A program made the position numbers and the translations under genes. 64,000 nucleotides of DNA, from NCBI GenBank assembly GCA_036502625.1, contig DASXYG010000107.1, forward strand, positions 179,510 through 243,509. Direction: 5' to 3'. Shown here one piece after another: positions 32,437 to 40,572 of the stretch (positions within the stretch are counted from its first letter, which is position 1; each line of letters begins with the position of its first letter). This DNA comes from DASXYG01 sp036502625 (lineage in GTDB: Bacteria > Actinomycetota > Actinomycetes > Streptosporangiales > Streptosporangiaceae). A model generated the notes under the pieces. The model made no database searches and was not told the origin of the DNA. It saw only the letters and a program-made list of their open reading frames with translations.

Positions 32437-34386
32437 TCAGAGCGCGGCGCCCGCCCTGGCACCCTCGGAGATGGCGTTGCGGAGGAGGCGGGGGGCCTTG
32501 GCGTCGCCCACCACCCGTACGTCGGCGAGGCCCGGCGGCAGCGGAACACCCGGCGCCGCCACCCGGTAGCCCACCACCACCGGCAGGTCGTACGCGACGG
32601 GCGGCGGCGTCTCGTCCTCCGTCCACACGTCGCGGAGCACGGGGGCGCCGTCGGCGGTGGCCAGCACCGTGTCGCAGCGCGGCCGCACCCCGGAGCGGCG
32701 CAGGCGGCGCATGACGGCGGTCTTGTTGGGCGGCTCCAGGTGGTGCGCAGGCGCGGGGAACGGCGTGACGTAGTCGACGGCGGCGCCGCGCTCGTCGAGC
32801 AGGCACGCGAGCGCGGCGCCGCGCATGTGCCCCTCCGCGTCGTACACCAGGACGCGCGCCCCCGGCGCGGCCACGGCGCGGCCGGTCAGCACGTCGACGT
32901 CCGTGACGGCGGGGCCAAGCGCCGCGCCGAGGTCCGGCGGCACCACGGCCGCGCCCCCGGTCGCGACGACCACCGCGTCCGGCCGCTCGTCGCGCAGCAC
33001 GTCCGCGGTCGCCTCCGTGCCCAGCCGTACGGTGACCCCCGCCAGGTCGAGCTCCCGCTCCAGCCACGTCACGTGGCCGGCGAGGTGCGGCCGGCCGGGC
33101 AGCCGTACGGCGACCCGGACCTGGCCGCCCAGCTCGCGCTCGCGTTCGACGAGCACGACCCGGTGGCCGCGCAGCGCCGCGACCCGCGCCGCCTCCATGC
33201 CCGCGGGCCCGCCGCCCACCACGACCACCCGGCGCGGCACGGCGGCCGGGCCGAGGTCCAGCGGCGCCGCCCCGACCTCCGGGTTGACCGTGCACGCGAG
33301 GGTCTTGTTCACCACCACGCGCCGGCAGCCCTCGTTGATCGCGATGCACGGCCGCGCCCGCCCGGCGCGGCCCCCGCGCACGTGCCGGGGCAGGTCGGGG
33401 TCGGCGATCAGCGCGCGGGTCATGCCGACCAGGTCCGCGGCGCCGTCCGCGAGCGTCTCCTCCCCCTGCTCCGGCGTCAGGATCCGCCCGGCCACCAGCA
33501 CCGGCGCTGCCACGACCGCGCGTACGGCGGCGGCCGCGGCGTTGTTGCACTTCACGGGGAAGTCGTCGGTGGGCACGGCGGCGGTGTGCGCGCGTACGCT
33601 CATGCCGCTGCCGCCGGCGATGTCGAACAGGTCGATGCGGCCGAGCCGCCCCATCGCCGCCGCGATCTCCAGCAGGTCGCCGGCGCCGAGGCCCACGGCC
33701 GCGGAGTGCAGGTCGGCGGACATCCGGAACGCGAGCAGGAACCCGTCCGGCACGGCGTCCGCGATCGCCCGTACGACCCGCACCCCGAACCGCATCCGGT
33801 TGGCGAGCGCGCCGCCGTACTCGTCGTCCCTGCGGTTGAGCACCGGGCTCCAGAACTGCTCGATCAGGTGGGTGCCGAGCGCGCTCACCTCGATGCCGTC
33901 GAACCCGCTGTCCGCGAGCCGCCGCGCCGCCGCGGCGTACCGCCGGACCAGGTCGTCGATGTCCGTACGTGTCAGCACGGCCGGCGCGCCGTACGGCGGG
34001 ACCGACGCGGACGGCGACGGCGCGACGTGGTGCGCGTCGAGGCCGCCGGGCAGCTCCCGGGTGGCGCGGTGCGTGGCCTGGCAGAGCAGCACGGCGCCGT
34101 GCGCGTGCACCCGGTCGGCGAGCGCGGCGAGCGGCGCGTCGTTGCGCGGGTCCCACAGGCTGATCAGCGCCGGGTTGGACGCGGTCGGCGACACCGCGGC
34201 CGAGCCGCCCACCACGATCAGCCCGGCGCCGCCGCGCGCCCGGCGCTCGTGGTGGGCCGTCAGCGCCTCGGTGACCAGGCCGTCCGTGGCGAGGTGCTCG
34301 CCGTGCGCGGTCAGCACGATGCGGTTGGCCACCCGGTGGCCGCCCAGCTCGAACGGCGCGGTGAGCAGCGGGAAATCAGCCGGCAT
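32437..34386 (-). CDS. Old-yellow-enzyme-like FMN/FAD oxidoreductase with altered Fe-S site
   Basis: A 649-residue enzyme of the 2,4-dienoyl-CoA reductase/trimethylamine dehydrogenase family. The N-terminal TIM barrel binds FMN (LTAPFELGGHRVANRIVLTAHGEH; FWSPVLNRRDDEYGGALANRMRF). An Fe-S loop follows, and then a C-terminal FAD/NAD part starting RRVVVVGGGPAGMEAARVAALRGH. The Fe-S loop reads C347-I-A-I350-N-E-G-C354, then C365, whereas the family motif is Cx2Cx3Cx11C. The second Cys is Ile and the last spacing is one shorter, so the cluster may be altered or absent. Downstream of a DAO-type flavoenzyme and a transporter under LysR control, it may help demethylate or oxidise an amine (inference). 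Confidence 0.87.
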   Translation of the reverse strand: MPADFPLLTAPFELGGHRVANRIVLTAHGEHLATDGLVTEALTAHHERRARGGAGLIVVGGSAAVSPTASNPALISLWDPRNDAPLAALADRVHAHGAVLLCQATHRATRELPGGLDAHHVAPSPSASVPPYGAPAVLTRTDIDDLVRRYAAAARRLADSGFDGIEVSALGTHLIEQFWSPVLNRRDDEYGGALANRMRFGVRVVRAIADAVPDGFLLAFRMSADLHSAAVGLGAGDLLEIAAAMGRLGRIDLFDIAGGSGMSVRAHTAAVPTDDFPVKCNNAAAAAVRAVVAAPVLVAGRILTPEQGEETLADGAADLVGMTRALIADPDLPRHVRGGRAGRARPCIAINEGCRRVVVNKTLACTVNPEVGAAPLDLGPAAVPRRVVVVGGGPAGMEAARVAALRGHRVVLVERERELGGQVRVAVRLPGRPHLAGHVTWLERELDLAGVTVRLGTEATADVLRDERPDAVVVATGGAAVVPPDLGAALGPAVTDVDVLTGRAVAAPGARVLVYDAEGHMRGAALACLLDERGAAVDYVTPFPAPAHHLEPPNKTAVMRRLRRSGVRPRCDTVLATADGAPVLRDVWTEDETPPPVAYDLPVVVGYRVAAPGVPLPPGLADVRVVGDAKAPRLLRNAISEGARAGAAL

Positions 34387-35512
34387 CGGGGCCTCCCGCG
34401 AACCGCCGCGCGTCGTACGGGCGCAGCGGCTCGACGTCGGCGCCGTCCACGATCTCGGTGGCGAGCAGTTGGGCGAGCAGCGGGCCGAGCGAGATGCCGG
34501 CGTTCGTCGCGACGCACCTGAGGTCCGGGACGTCCGGCGCGCGGCCGATGATCGGCAGCCCGTCGGCGGGCAGGATGCGCGAGCCGACGGTGACCCGCTC
34601 GACCTCGGCGTTCGCCAGCGCGGGCAGCACCTCGGCCGCGTCGCGCAGCATCAGCTCGGCGTCGATGTCGCGCGCCTCCTCCACCGGCGTGCCCGCGTAG
34701 TGCCGCGCGATGAGCACCCGGCCGTCGGGGCGCTGGAGCGCGTGCGCGTTCGGCGCCTGGACGACCGGGCCGAGGAACCGCGGCATGGGCCGCAGGTGCA
34801 CGATCGCGCCGTACGACTCGACGAGCCGCACGTCGATGCCGGCGTCGGCGACCAGCGCGGGCGTGTCGACGCCGCACGCGAACACCACCGCGTCGCAGGC
34901 GATCCGCCCGTCGGCGGTGTCCACGCCGGTGACCGTGCCGCCGGACGTGGCCACGCCGCGCGCCGCGCACGGCCACCGGATGTCCACCCCGAGGTCCGCG
35001 CACGCGCCGAGCAGCGCGGCGACGGCGACGCCCGGGTCGACGTTGCCCTCGTCAGGACCGTAGAAGCCGGTGCCCACGGGGCCGGGACGGCAACCGGGCA
35101 CGAGGCGTTCGATCTCCGCGGCGTCCACGCGCCGCGCCGGGCCGCCCCACGCCTGCCGGCGTGCCAGCTCGCCGTCGAAGCGGGCCTGCTCCTCGGCGCC
35201 CGGCTCGCACCACGTGACCATGCCGCGCCATCTCACCCCGAGGTCACCGAGCCGCCGTTCCAGCCGCCGCCACGCGCCGAGCGCGAGCCGGTGCAGGTCG
35301 AAGTACGTGTGGGCGCCGCTCTCGCCGACGCCGTCGGCGTTGCGGAAGTACGCCTGGTTGTTCAGCCACGCGAACGCCGCGCCGGTGGCCATCGCGGCCG
35401 GGCGGCGCCGTTCCAGGACCGTGACGCGCACGCCGCGCGACGCCAGCTCGTACGCGAGCGCGCCGCCCACGATTCCCGCACCGACGACGACCACGTGCCG
35501 GCGACTGGTCAT
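34376..35512 (-). CDS. FAD-dependent oxidoreductase (DAO/sarcosine oxidase-like)
   Basis: A 378-residue DAO-family flavoenzyme with VVVVGAGIVGGALAYELASRGVRVTVLE at the N-terminus (G11-x-G13-x-x-G16). AFAWLNNQAYF near 47-57 is the usual substrate-adjacent loop, and ILPADGLPIIGRAPDVPDLRCVATNAGISLGP is the C-terminal FAD-binding part. Likely oxidises a secondary amine or N-methyl amino acid. ATG 35512 overlaps the transporter stop (ATGA), and its 3' end overlaps the next gene by 11 bp, so transporter, this enzyme and the old-yellow-enzyme homologue form one tight operon. Confidence 0.88.
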   Translation of the reverse strand: MTSRRHVVVVGAGIVGGALAYELASRGVRVTVLERRRPAAMATGAAFAWLNNQAYFRNADGVGESGAHTYFDLHRLALGAWRRLERRLGDLGVRWRGMVTWCEPGAEEQARFDGELARRQAWGGPARRVDAAEIERLVPGCRPGPVGTGFYGPDEGNVDPGVAVAALLGACADLGVDIRWPCAARGVATSGGTVTGVDTADGRIACDAVVFACGVDTPALVADAGIDVRLVESYGAIVHLRPMPRFLGPVVQAPNAHALQRPDGRVLIARHYAGTPVEEARDIDAELMLRDAAEVLPALANAEVERVTVGSRILPADGLPIIGRAPDVPDLRCVATNAGISLGPLLAQLLATEIVDGADVEPLRPYDARRFAGGPDAG

Positions 35513-36864
35513 GCCATCTCCTTCCGGTCGCCGAGGGCGGCGGGGGTGACCCGGCCGGCCTCGGCAAGCGACTTGTCCTTGGTCTCCGGCGCCCACACGG
35601 CGGTGGCCACCAGGCCGAGGATCAGGAACAGCCCGAACAGCGCGATCGAGGCGTTGACGCCGACGGTCGCGTACAGCACGGGGAGCAGGAACGTCCCGAC
35701 GGCACCGCCGAGGCGGCTCATCGCCGTCGCGAACCCGACGGCGGTGGCGCGCAGGTGGGTCGGGAACAGCTCGTTGGGATAGACGAACTCCAGCACGCTG
35801 CCCGCGGACTCGGCCAGGTTGTACACGCAGAACAGCACGACGATGACGAGGGCGCCGAGCACGCCCAGCACCCCGAGCCCGCTCAGCAGGTACAGCGCGA
35901 CCGCGGTGAGCACGAACGAGTACAGCAGCAGGCGCCGCCGGCCCAGCGAGTTGACGAGGAAGAAGCCGAGCGCGCAGCCCACCACGCTGAGCGCCATGAT
36001 GACCAGCGTCGCGAGCACGGGGTTGGAGACGTGCAGCAGTTCGAGCAGGGTCGGCTGGAACGTGTGGATGGCGAAGGCGGGGGCCACGATGCAGATCCAG
36101 AAGACGCTGACGAACGCCGTACGTCTGCCGTAGCCGCCGCGGAACAGGTCGCCGAAGTGGCGCCACGCCGGTTTCGCCACGACCGGGCCCTCGCTGATGG
36201 TGACGCCGGTGCCGAGGTGCTTGTCGATGACGGCGCGCGCCTCGGCGTCGCGGCCCTTGCTGAGCAGCCACCGCGGCGACTCCGGGATGCCGATGCGCAG
36301 CAGCATCAGCACGAACGCGGGCACCGCGCTGGTCGCCAGGATCCACCGCCACGCGCCGGTGCCGACGAGCGCGTAGCCGACCGCGTAGCTGGCGAAGTTG
36401 CCGATGAAGAACGACATGTCGAGCAGCGCCAGCGACGGGCCGCGGCGCTTGGTCGGGACGAACTCCGCCACCATGGACGTCGCGATCGGGTAGTCGGCGC
36501 CGATCGCGACGCCCATGACGAGCCGGATGGCGAACAGCTCGGCCGCGTTCGACACGAAGAGCTGCAGCACCGACATCACGACGAAGACGAGCAGGTCGAG
36601 CGTGTACATCTTGCGGCGGCCGAGGACGTCGGTGAGGTAGCCGAAGACGAGGCCGCCGGCGAACATGCCGATGATGCTGGACGCGCCGATCAGGCCGGTC
36701 CACACGGCGTCGAGGCGGAGGTCGGGCGTCACGAGCGTGAGCGCGACCGCGATGATGCCGAGGATGTAGCCGTCGCAGAACGGGCCGCCGGCGCCGAGCA
36801 GGGTGATCCTGCGGTGGAATCCGGTGACGGGGAGATCGTCGAGACTCGTGGCCGCGCGTGTCAT
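35509..36864 (-). CDS. MFS transporter, sugar-porter/aromatic-acid symporter type
   Basis: A 451-residue 12-helix transporter. It shows FDGY-like GPFCDGYILGIIAVAL in helix 1, GYLTDVLGRRKMYTLDLL after helix 2, PESPRWLLSKGRDAEA in the central loop and YPNELFPTHLRATAVGF in the second half. These are hallmarks of the sugar porter and aromatic acid:H+ symporter families. ATG 36864 follows GAGGTGG and is preferred to GTG 36876. It is first in the operon and divergent from a LysR gene, with a LysR-like site between them. It presumably imports the substrate for the two flavoenzymes. Confidence 0.87.
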   Translation of the reverse strand: MTRAATSLDDLPVTGFHRRITLLGAGGPFCDGYILGIIAVALTLVTPDLRLDAVWTGLIGASSIIGMFAGGLVFGYLTDVLGRRKMYTLDLLVFVVMSVLQLFVSNAAELFAIRLVMGVAIGADYPIATSMVAEFVPTKRRGPSLALLDMSFFIGNFASYAVGYALVGTGAWRWILATSAVPAFVLMLLRIGIPESPRWLLSKGRDAEARAVIDKHLGTGVTISEGPVVAKPAWRHFGDLFRGGYGRRTAFVSVFWICIVAPAFAIHTFQPTLLELLHVSNPVLATLVIMALSVVGCALGFFLVNSLGRRRLLLYSFVLTAVALYLLSGLGVLGVLGALVIVVLFCVYNLAESAGSVLEFVYPNELFPTHLRATAVGFATAMSRLGGAVGTFLLPVLYATVGVNASIALFGLFLILGLVATAVWAPETKDKSLAEAGRVTPAALGDRKEMA

Positions 36865-36894
36865 CGTCCACCTCACGAGGGTCGGGTTGCCACG

Positions 36895-36923
36895 AGGTTA
36901 GAGACGCTACGATCACCTGTCAC
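36895..36923 (-). promoter_or_regulatory. Promoter of the transporter/flavoenzyme operon
   Basis: On the minus strand GTGACA (36923-36918) and TAACCT (36900-36895) are separated by exactly 17 bp, 31 bp before ATG 36864. The palindrome at 36930-36947 lies just upstream of the -35, the usual place for a LysR activator site. Confidence 0.5.
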
Positions 36924-36929
36924 GGCGAA

Positions 36930-36947
36930 ATATTCGGCCATAAATAT
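36930..36947. promoter_or_regulatory. LysR-type binding site candidate
   Basis: ATATTCGGCCATAAATAT has perfect 5-bp arms (ATATT/AATAT) and contains T-N11-A, the LysR signature. It is the only such AT-rich palindrome in this very GC-rich neighbourhood. It lies 12 bp before the LysR start codon and directly upstream of the divergent operon's -35. Confidence 0.55.
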
Positions 36948-36958
36948 CGAGGCGCACC

Positions 36959-37852
36959 ATGTTGTTTCCCGAAGAGGTGACGACCTTCCTCGCCATCGCC
37001 CGCCAAGGGAACCTGCAGAAGGCGGCGCGTGCCGTGCACGCGTCGCAGTCCACCGTTTCGTACCGGCTGCAGGCCCTTGAGCAGCGCGTCGGGCAGCCGC
37101 TCGTCCAGCGCGGACGTGGCGTACGGCAGATCGCGCTGACCCCGGCGGGCGAGCGGTTCCTCGGCATCGCAGAGCAGTGGGAGCACCTGGCGCGCGAGGC
37201 CGAGCGCATCCCCGGGCGCACCCAGACCGCGCTGGCCGTGGGCGCCGCGCACGCGCTGAACCTCTACCTGCTCGGCCCGCTGTACACCTGGCTCGGCGGC
37301 CGTACGCCCCGGCCGTCGCTGCGGATCGAGAGCGCGGGCGGCCCGGCGCTGTGCGACCGGGTGGCGCTGCGCCGCCTCGACGCCGCGTTCGTGTTCTTCG
37401 ACCGCGCGCACGCCGAGCTGGCCGTCGACCCGGTCGCGACGAGCCCCATGGTGGTCGTCCGCGCCCCGGGCGCCGAGGCCGCGCCGTCCCAGGTCGACAC
37501 CGCCGACCTCCCGGCGGGCGGGGAGATCACGATGTCGTGGGGGCCGGACTTCGAGCTGTGGCGCTCCCGCAACCTCACCGACGAGCCGCTGGCCACCGTG
37601 GAGACCGCGCAGTCGCTCGTGCCGTTCCTCGTCCTCGGCGACACCTGGTCGGTGGTCCCCGAGTTCGCCGCGGCCCACCTGGTCGCGCAGACCGGCTGCC
37701 GCGTCCAGCGGCTCGCGTCGCCGCCGCCGGACCGCACCATCCACCTGGTCACCAACAGGCGCGCCACGAGCGCCGCCGCCGACGCCCTCGCCCTGCTGCG
37801 CACGGGCCTGGCCGCGGTAGCCGCCGACCTCCCCGTGCATCCCGTCCGCTGA
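36959..37852 (+). CDS. LysR family transcriptional regulator
   Basis: A 297-residue LysR protein. The HTH is FLAIARQGNLQKAARAVHASQSTVSYRLQALEQRVGQPLVQRGRGVRQIALTPAGERFL (about 10-68); the remainder is a periplasmic-binding-protein-like effector domain. The divergent transporter/flavoenzyme operon shares its 94-bp promoter region and a LysR-type palindrome. It is the likely activator of that operon and its own repressor (inference from layout). Confidence 0.92.
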   Translation: MLFPEEVTTFLAIARQGNLQKAARAVHASQSTVSYRLQALEQRVGQPLVQRGRGVRQIALTPAGERFLGIAEQWEHLAREAERIPGRTQTALAVGAAHALNLYLLGPLYTWLGGRTPRPSLRIESAGGPALCDRVALRRLDAAFVFFDRAHAELAVDPVATSPMVVVRAPGAEAAPSQVDTADLPAGGEITMSWGPDFELWRSRNLTDEPLATVETAQSLVPFLVLGDTWSVVPEFAAAHLVAQTGCRVQRLASPPPDRTIHLVTNRRATSAAADALALLRTGLAAVAADLPVHPVR

Positions 37853-37878
37853 CGGTCACCGCGCCCTGCCCGTACGGC

Positions 37879-38520
37879 TCACCCCGAGCCGCTGAGGTCG
37901 GTGGCGATGTCGCGGTCGCCGTAGCCCTCGGGCGCGGCGACCTCCACGACGGGTTCCGGGCGGTCGTCGAACTCCAGGCGGAGCGCGCGGCTCATCGTCG
38001 CGTGCATCTCGTACATGCAGATGATGTACGTGAGCTGCAGGATCTGCGGGTCGGACAGGTGCTCCTTGAGGACGTCCACGACCTCGTCGGGCACCCGGCC
38101 GCCGGACAGGACGAGCCCGTCTGTGTAGGCGAGCACGGCGCGTTCGAGGCGGGAGAAGCAGTCGGCGGTCGACCAGTACGGCACCGCCTTGATCTTCTCC
38201 TCGGGGACGCCGAGCGCGCGCATCTGCTTGCAGTGCTGGGAGAACACGAACTGGCTGCCGCGCGCCCACCCCGTACGGCACTGCCCGAGCTCGCGCAGCA
38301 CCGGGTCGACGTCGGCGTTCCGGTACAGCGCGAACCCGCGTACGGCGTGCCGGAACACCTCGGGGGACTGCGCGAAGACCGTCCACCAGTCGCCGGGCGA
38401 CCCGGTGGCCGTGCCGTGGTCGCTGGCCGGGTCGCGGTCCGGGGCGAACAGGCGGTCGTAGAAGAACAGGACGCGCTCGTCGGTGACCTCGGCCCGGGGA
38501 ACCTCGCGCAGTCGCGGCAT
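37879..38520 (-). CDS. Carboxymuconolactone decarboxylase/AhpD-like family protein
   Basis: A 213-residue all-helical protein related to the CMD/AhpD superfamily. It has WARGSQFVFSQHCKQMRALGVPEEKI (about 100-125), a variant of the AhpD helix with a single Cys next to His and without the CxxC pair, and LSDPQILQLTYIICMYEMHATMSRALRLEF near 170-198. The function may be peroxide reduction or a dehydration-type reaction; the lone Cys makes true AhpD activity doubtful. The start is ATG 38520 (GAGGGGTGTCCGT upstream). It is convergent with the LysR gene. Confidence 0.8.
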   Translation of the reverse strand: MPRLREVPRAEVTDERVLFFYDRLFAPDRDPASDHGTATGSPGDWWTVFAQSPEVFRHAVRGFALYRNADVDPVLRELGQCRTGWARGSQFVFSQHCKQMRALGVPEEKIKAVPYWSTADCFSRLERAVLAYTDGLVLSGGRVPDEVVDVLKEHLSDPQILQLTYIICMYEMHATMSRALRLEFDDRPEPVVEVAAPEGYGDRDIATDLSGSG

Positions 38521-38552
38521 ACGGACACCCCTCGTACGGTCGGCGGCGGTCA

Positions 38553-38568
38553 CCGGATCTTGATCCGG
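38553..38568. promoter_or_regulatory. Inverted repeat upstream of the AhpD-like gene
   Basis: CCGGATC-TT-GATCCGG has perfect 7-bp arms around TT, 33 bp before ATG 38520 and 85 bp before the kinase gene on the other strand. It could be an operator for either gene. No clear promoter accompanies it. Confidence 0.35.
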
Positions 38569-38653
38569 CGCGCTCCGGGCTGTCAACCCCGCCGATCCCC
38601 GGCCCACAGGCGAATCCCGTACCCGCGCGCCCTGCGGCGGCTACCCTTCCGGT

Positions 38654-39799
38654 GTGGCGCGATTCCGGGCTGGGCCGTGGGTGCGCGGGCGGGCGGCGCG
38701 GTGGAGCGGGCACGCCGACTCACTGGTCGTCGCCGCGCTGATCGCGTTCTCGTTCGTGCCCGGCGCCGCCGACAAGGGCGTCGACCTGGCCGAGATGGGC
38801 CACCGTCCGCTGGACGCCGCCGGGTTAGGGCTGCTGCTCGCGCAGAGCGTGCCGCTGCTGGCGCGGCGCCGGTGGCCCGGGGCATGTCTGGCCGTCGTCG
38901 CGGCCGCGTTCTGCGCGTTCCAGCTCCTCGGCTACCTCCCGAGGTTCGGCTCCCTCGGGCTGCTGGTGGCGCTGTACGGCGCGGGGCTGGGGCTCCGGCG
39001 CCACCGTACGATCGCCGCGGTGGCGGCCGCCGCCGCGTACACCGCGTCCGCGGTCGCCGTGCACGTCGCCGGGTCGCGCGAGCGGTCCATGGACTACCTG
39101 ACGTTCGGGCTGGTCCTCGCGGCGTGCTGGGGCGCCGGCGGCTGGGCGCGGGCGCGCGGCGAGGCCGCGGAGGCGCGGCGGCTGCGCGAGGAGGACGCCG
39201 CGGTCGCGGCCGAGCGTGCGCGCATCGCCAGGGAGCTGCACGACGTGGTCACCCACCACGTCACCGCGATGGTCGTCCAGGCCGACACCGCCGCCTACCT
39301 CACCGAAGAGCCCGACCGGGTAGCCGCCGGGCTGTCCGCGATCGGCGGAGCGGGCCGCCGCGCCCTGACCGACCTCCGCCACCTTCTGGGCGCACTGGAC
39401 GCCGCCGAACCCGAGCCCTCCCCCAAGGGGCTCGCCGAGCTGGTGGAGCGGTCGCGGGCGGTCGGGCAGCCCGTGGAGCTGGTGGAGCGCGGTGAGCCGC
39501 GGCCGATGGGCGACGCGGCGCGCACCGCGGCGTACCGCGTGGTGCAGGAGGCGCTGACCAACGCGCTGAAACACGCCGTGGGCGCGCGCACGGTCGTCAG
39601 CGTCGAGCACGGCGCCGAGGCGATGGACGTCGAGGTCACCACCGACGGCCCCGCCCGTACGGGCCTGGGCCGCGGCGGCGGGCGCGGCCTGGCCGGGCTG
39701 CGCGAGCGCGTCGGCGTGGTCGGCGGCGACCTGCGCACCGGCGAGCGTCCCGGCGGCGGCTTCACCGTGCACGCCCGCATCCCCACGGGTGCGCCGTGA
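38654..39799 (+). CDS. Two-component sensor histidine kinase (NarL-partner type)
   Basis: A 381-residue HisKA_3 kinase. About five membrane helices occupy 20-160. The dimerisation/phosphoacceptor segment is ARIARELHDVVTHHVTAMVVQADTAAYL with H196, and the C-terminal HATPase ends with LGRGGGRGLAGLRERV. It starts at GTG 38654, 7 bp after a TACCCT -10-like box, probably leaderless. The stop overlaps the response regulator start (GTGA). Confidence 0.9.
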   Translation: MARFRAGPWVRGRAARWSGHADSLVVAALIAFSFVPGAADKGVDLAEMGHRPLDAAGLGLLLAQSVPLLARRRWPGACLAVVAAAFCAFQLLGYLPRFGSLGLLVALYGAGLGLRRHRTIAAVAAAAAYTASAVAVHVAGSRERSMDYLTFGLVLAACWGAGGWARARGEAAEARRLREEDAAVAAERARIARELHDVVTHHVTAMVVQADTAAYLTEEPDRVAAGLSAIGGAGRRALTDLRHLLGALDAAEPEPSPKGLAELVERSRAVGQPVELVERGEPRPMGDAARTAAYRVVQEALTNALKHAVGARTVVSVEHGAEAMDVEVTTDGPARTGLGRGGGRGLAGLRERVGVVGGDLRTGERPGGGFTVHARIPTGAP

Positions 39800-40467
39800 G
39801 CGCGCCGCCCATCCGCGTGCTGGTCTGCGAGGACCACGAGCTCGTGCGCACCGGCTACGTGACCATCCTGGGCGCCCAGCCGGACATGGAGGTCGCCGGC
39901 GAGGCCGCCGACGGCGCCGCCGCGGTCCGCCTCACCGAGCGGCTGCGGCCCGACGTCGTCGTGATGGACATCCGCATGCCGCTGCTCGACGGCATCGCCG
40001 CCACCCGCCGCATCGCCGGCCCGGAGGCCGCCGACCCGGCGAAGGTCCTGGTCGTGACCACGTTCAACCTGGACGAGTACGTCTACGACGCGCTGCGCGC
40101 CGGGGCGAGCGGTTTCCTGCTCAAGGACGCGCCGTCCGCGGAGCTGATCGCCGGCGTCCGGACGATCGCGGGCGGCGAGGCGCTGCTGGCGCCCGCGGTG
40201 ACGCGGCGGCTCATCGGCCGGTACGCCGTACGGGTGCGCCCCACCGAGCCGGACGCGCCCGGCCTGCGCGACCTCACCGGCCGGGAGCGCCAAGTGCTCG
40301 CGCTGGTCGCCGGCGGCCTGTCCAACGCGGAGATCGCCGAGGAGCTGGTGATCAGCCACCAGACCGTCAAGACGTACGTCTCGCGGCTGCTCACGAAGCT
40401 CGGCCTGCGCGACCGCGTGCAGGCGGTGGTGCTGGCGTACCGCACGGGCCTGGTGGAACCCGGTTGA
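39796..40467 (+). CDS. LuxR/NarL family response regulator
   Basis: A 223-residue response regulator. The receiver domain has the acidic pocket CEDHE, phosphoacceptor D58 in VVVMDIRMP and K in FLLKDAPS. The C-terminal LuxR HTH is LTGRERQVLALVAGGLSNAEIAEELVISHQTVKTYVSRLLTKLGLRDR. It overlaps the cognate kinase gene by 4 bp. The next gene, a CPBP protease behind a promoter rich in inverted repeats, is a plausible target. Confidence 0.93.
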   Translation: MSAPPIRVLVCEDHELVRTGYVTILGAQPDMEVAGEAADGAAAVRLTERLRPDVVVMDIRMPLLDGIAATRRIAGPEAADPAKVLVVTTFNLDEYVYDALRAGASGFLLKDAPSAELIAGVRTIAGGEALLAPAVTRRLIGRYAVRVRPTEPDAPGLRDLTGRERQVLALVAGGLSNAEIAEELVISHQTVKTYVSRLLTKLGLRDRVQAVVLAYRTGLVEPG

Positions 40468-40508
40468 GTACCGGAGAGTGACCCGCAGCGTCCTCCCCGG
40501 CGTGACGA

Positions 40509-40555
40509 CCCGCGCGGGTGCCCGCGCCTAGCGTTCTCGGCGACATCCCGAGAAC
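40509..40555 (+). promoter_or_regulatory. Promoter region with two inverted repeats before the CPBP gene
   Basis: CCCGCGCGGG (40509-40518), a TAGCGT -10-like box (40529-40534) and GTTCTCGG-N7-CCGAGAAC (40533-40555, perfect 8-bp arms) follow one another in the 105-bp gap between the response regulator and the CPBP gene. The second repeat overlaps the expected transcription start. The layout suggests local control, perhaps by the adjacent response regulator. Confidence 0.45.
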
Positions 40556-40572
40556 CCGGAAGGCCGTGGACG

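Noticed and set aside
37875..37891. CGGCTC-N5-GAGCCG hairpin as a bidirectional terminator
   Set aside because: It has a short stem, no T-tract, and overlaps the end of the AhpD-like gene. Chance occurrence is likely at this GC content.
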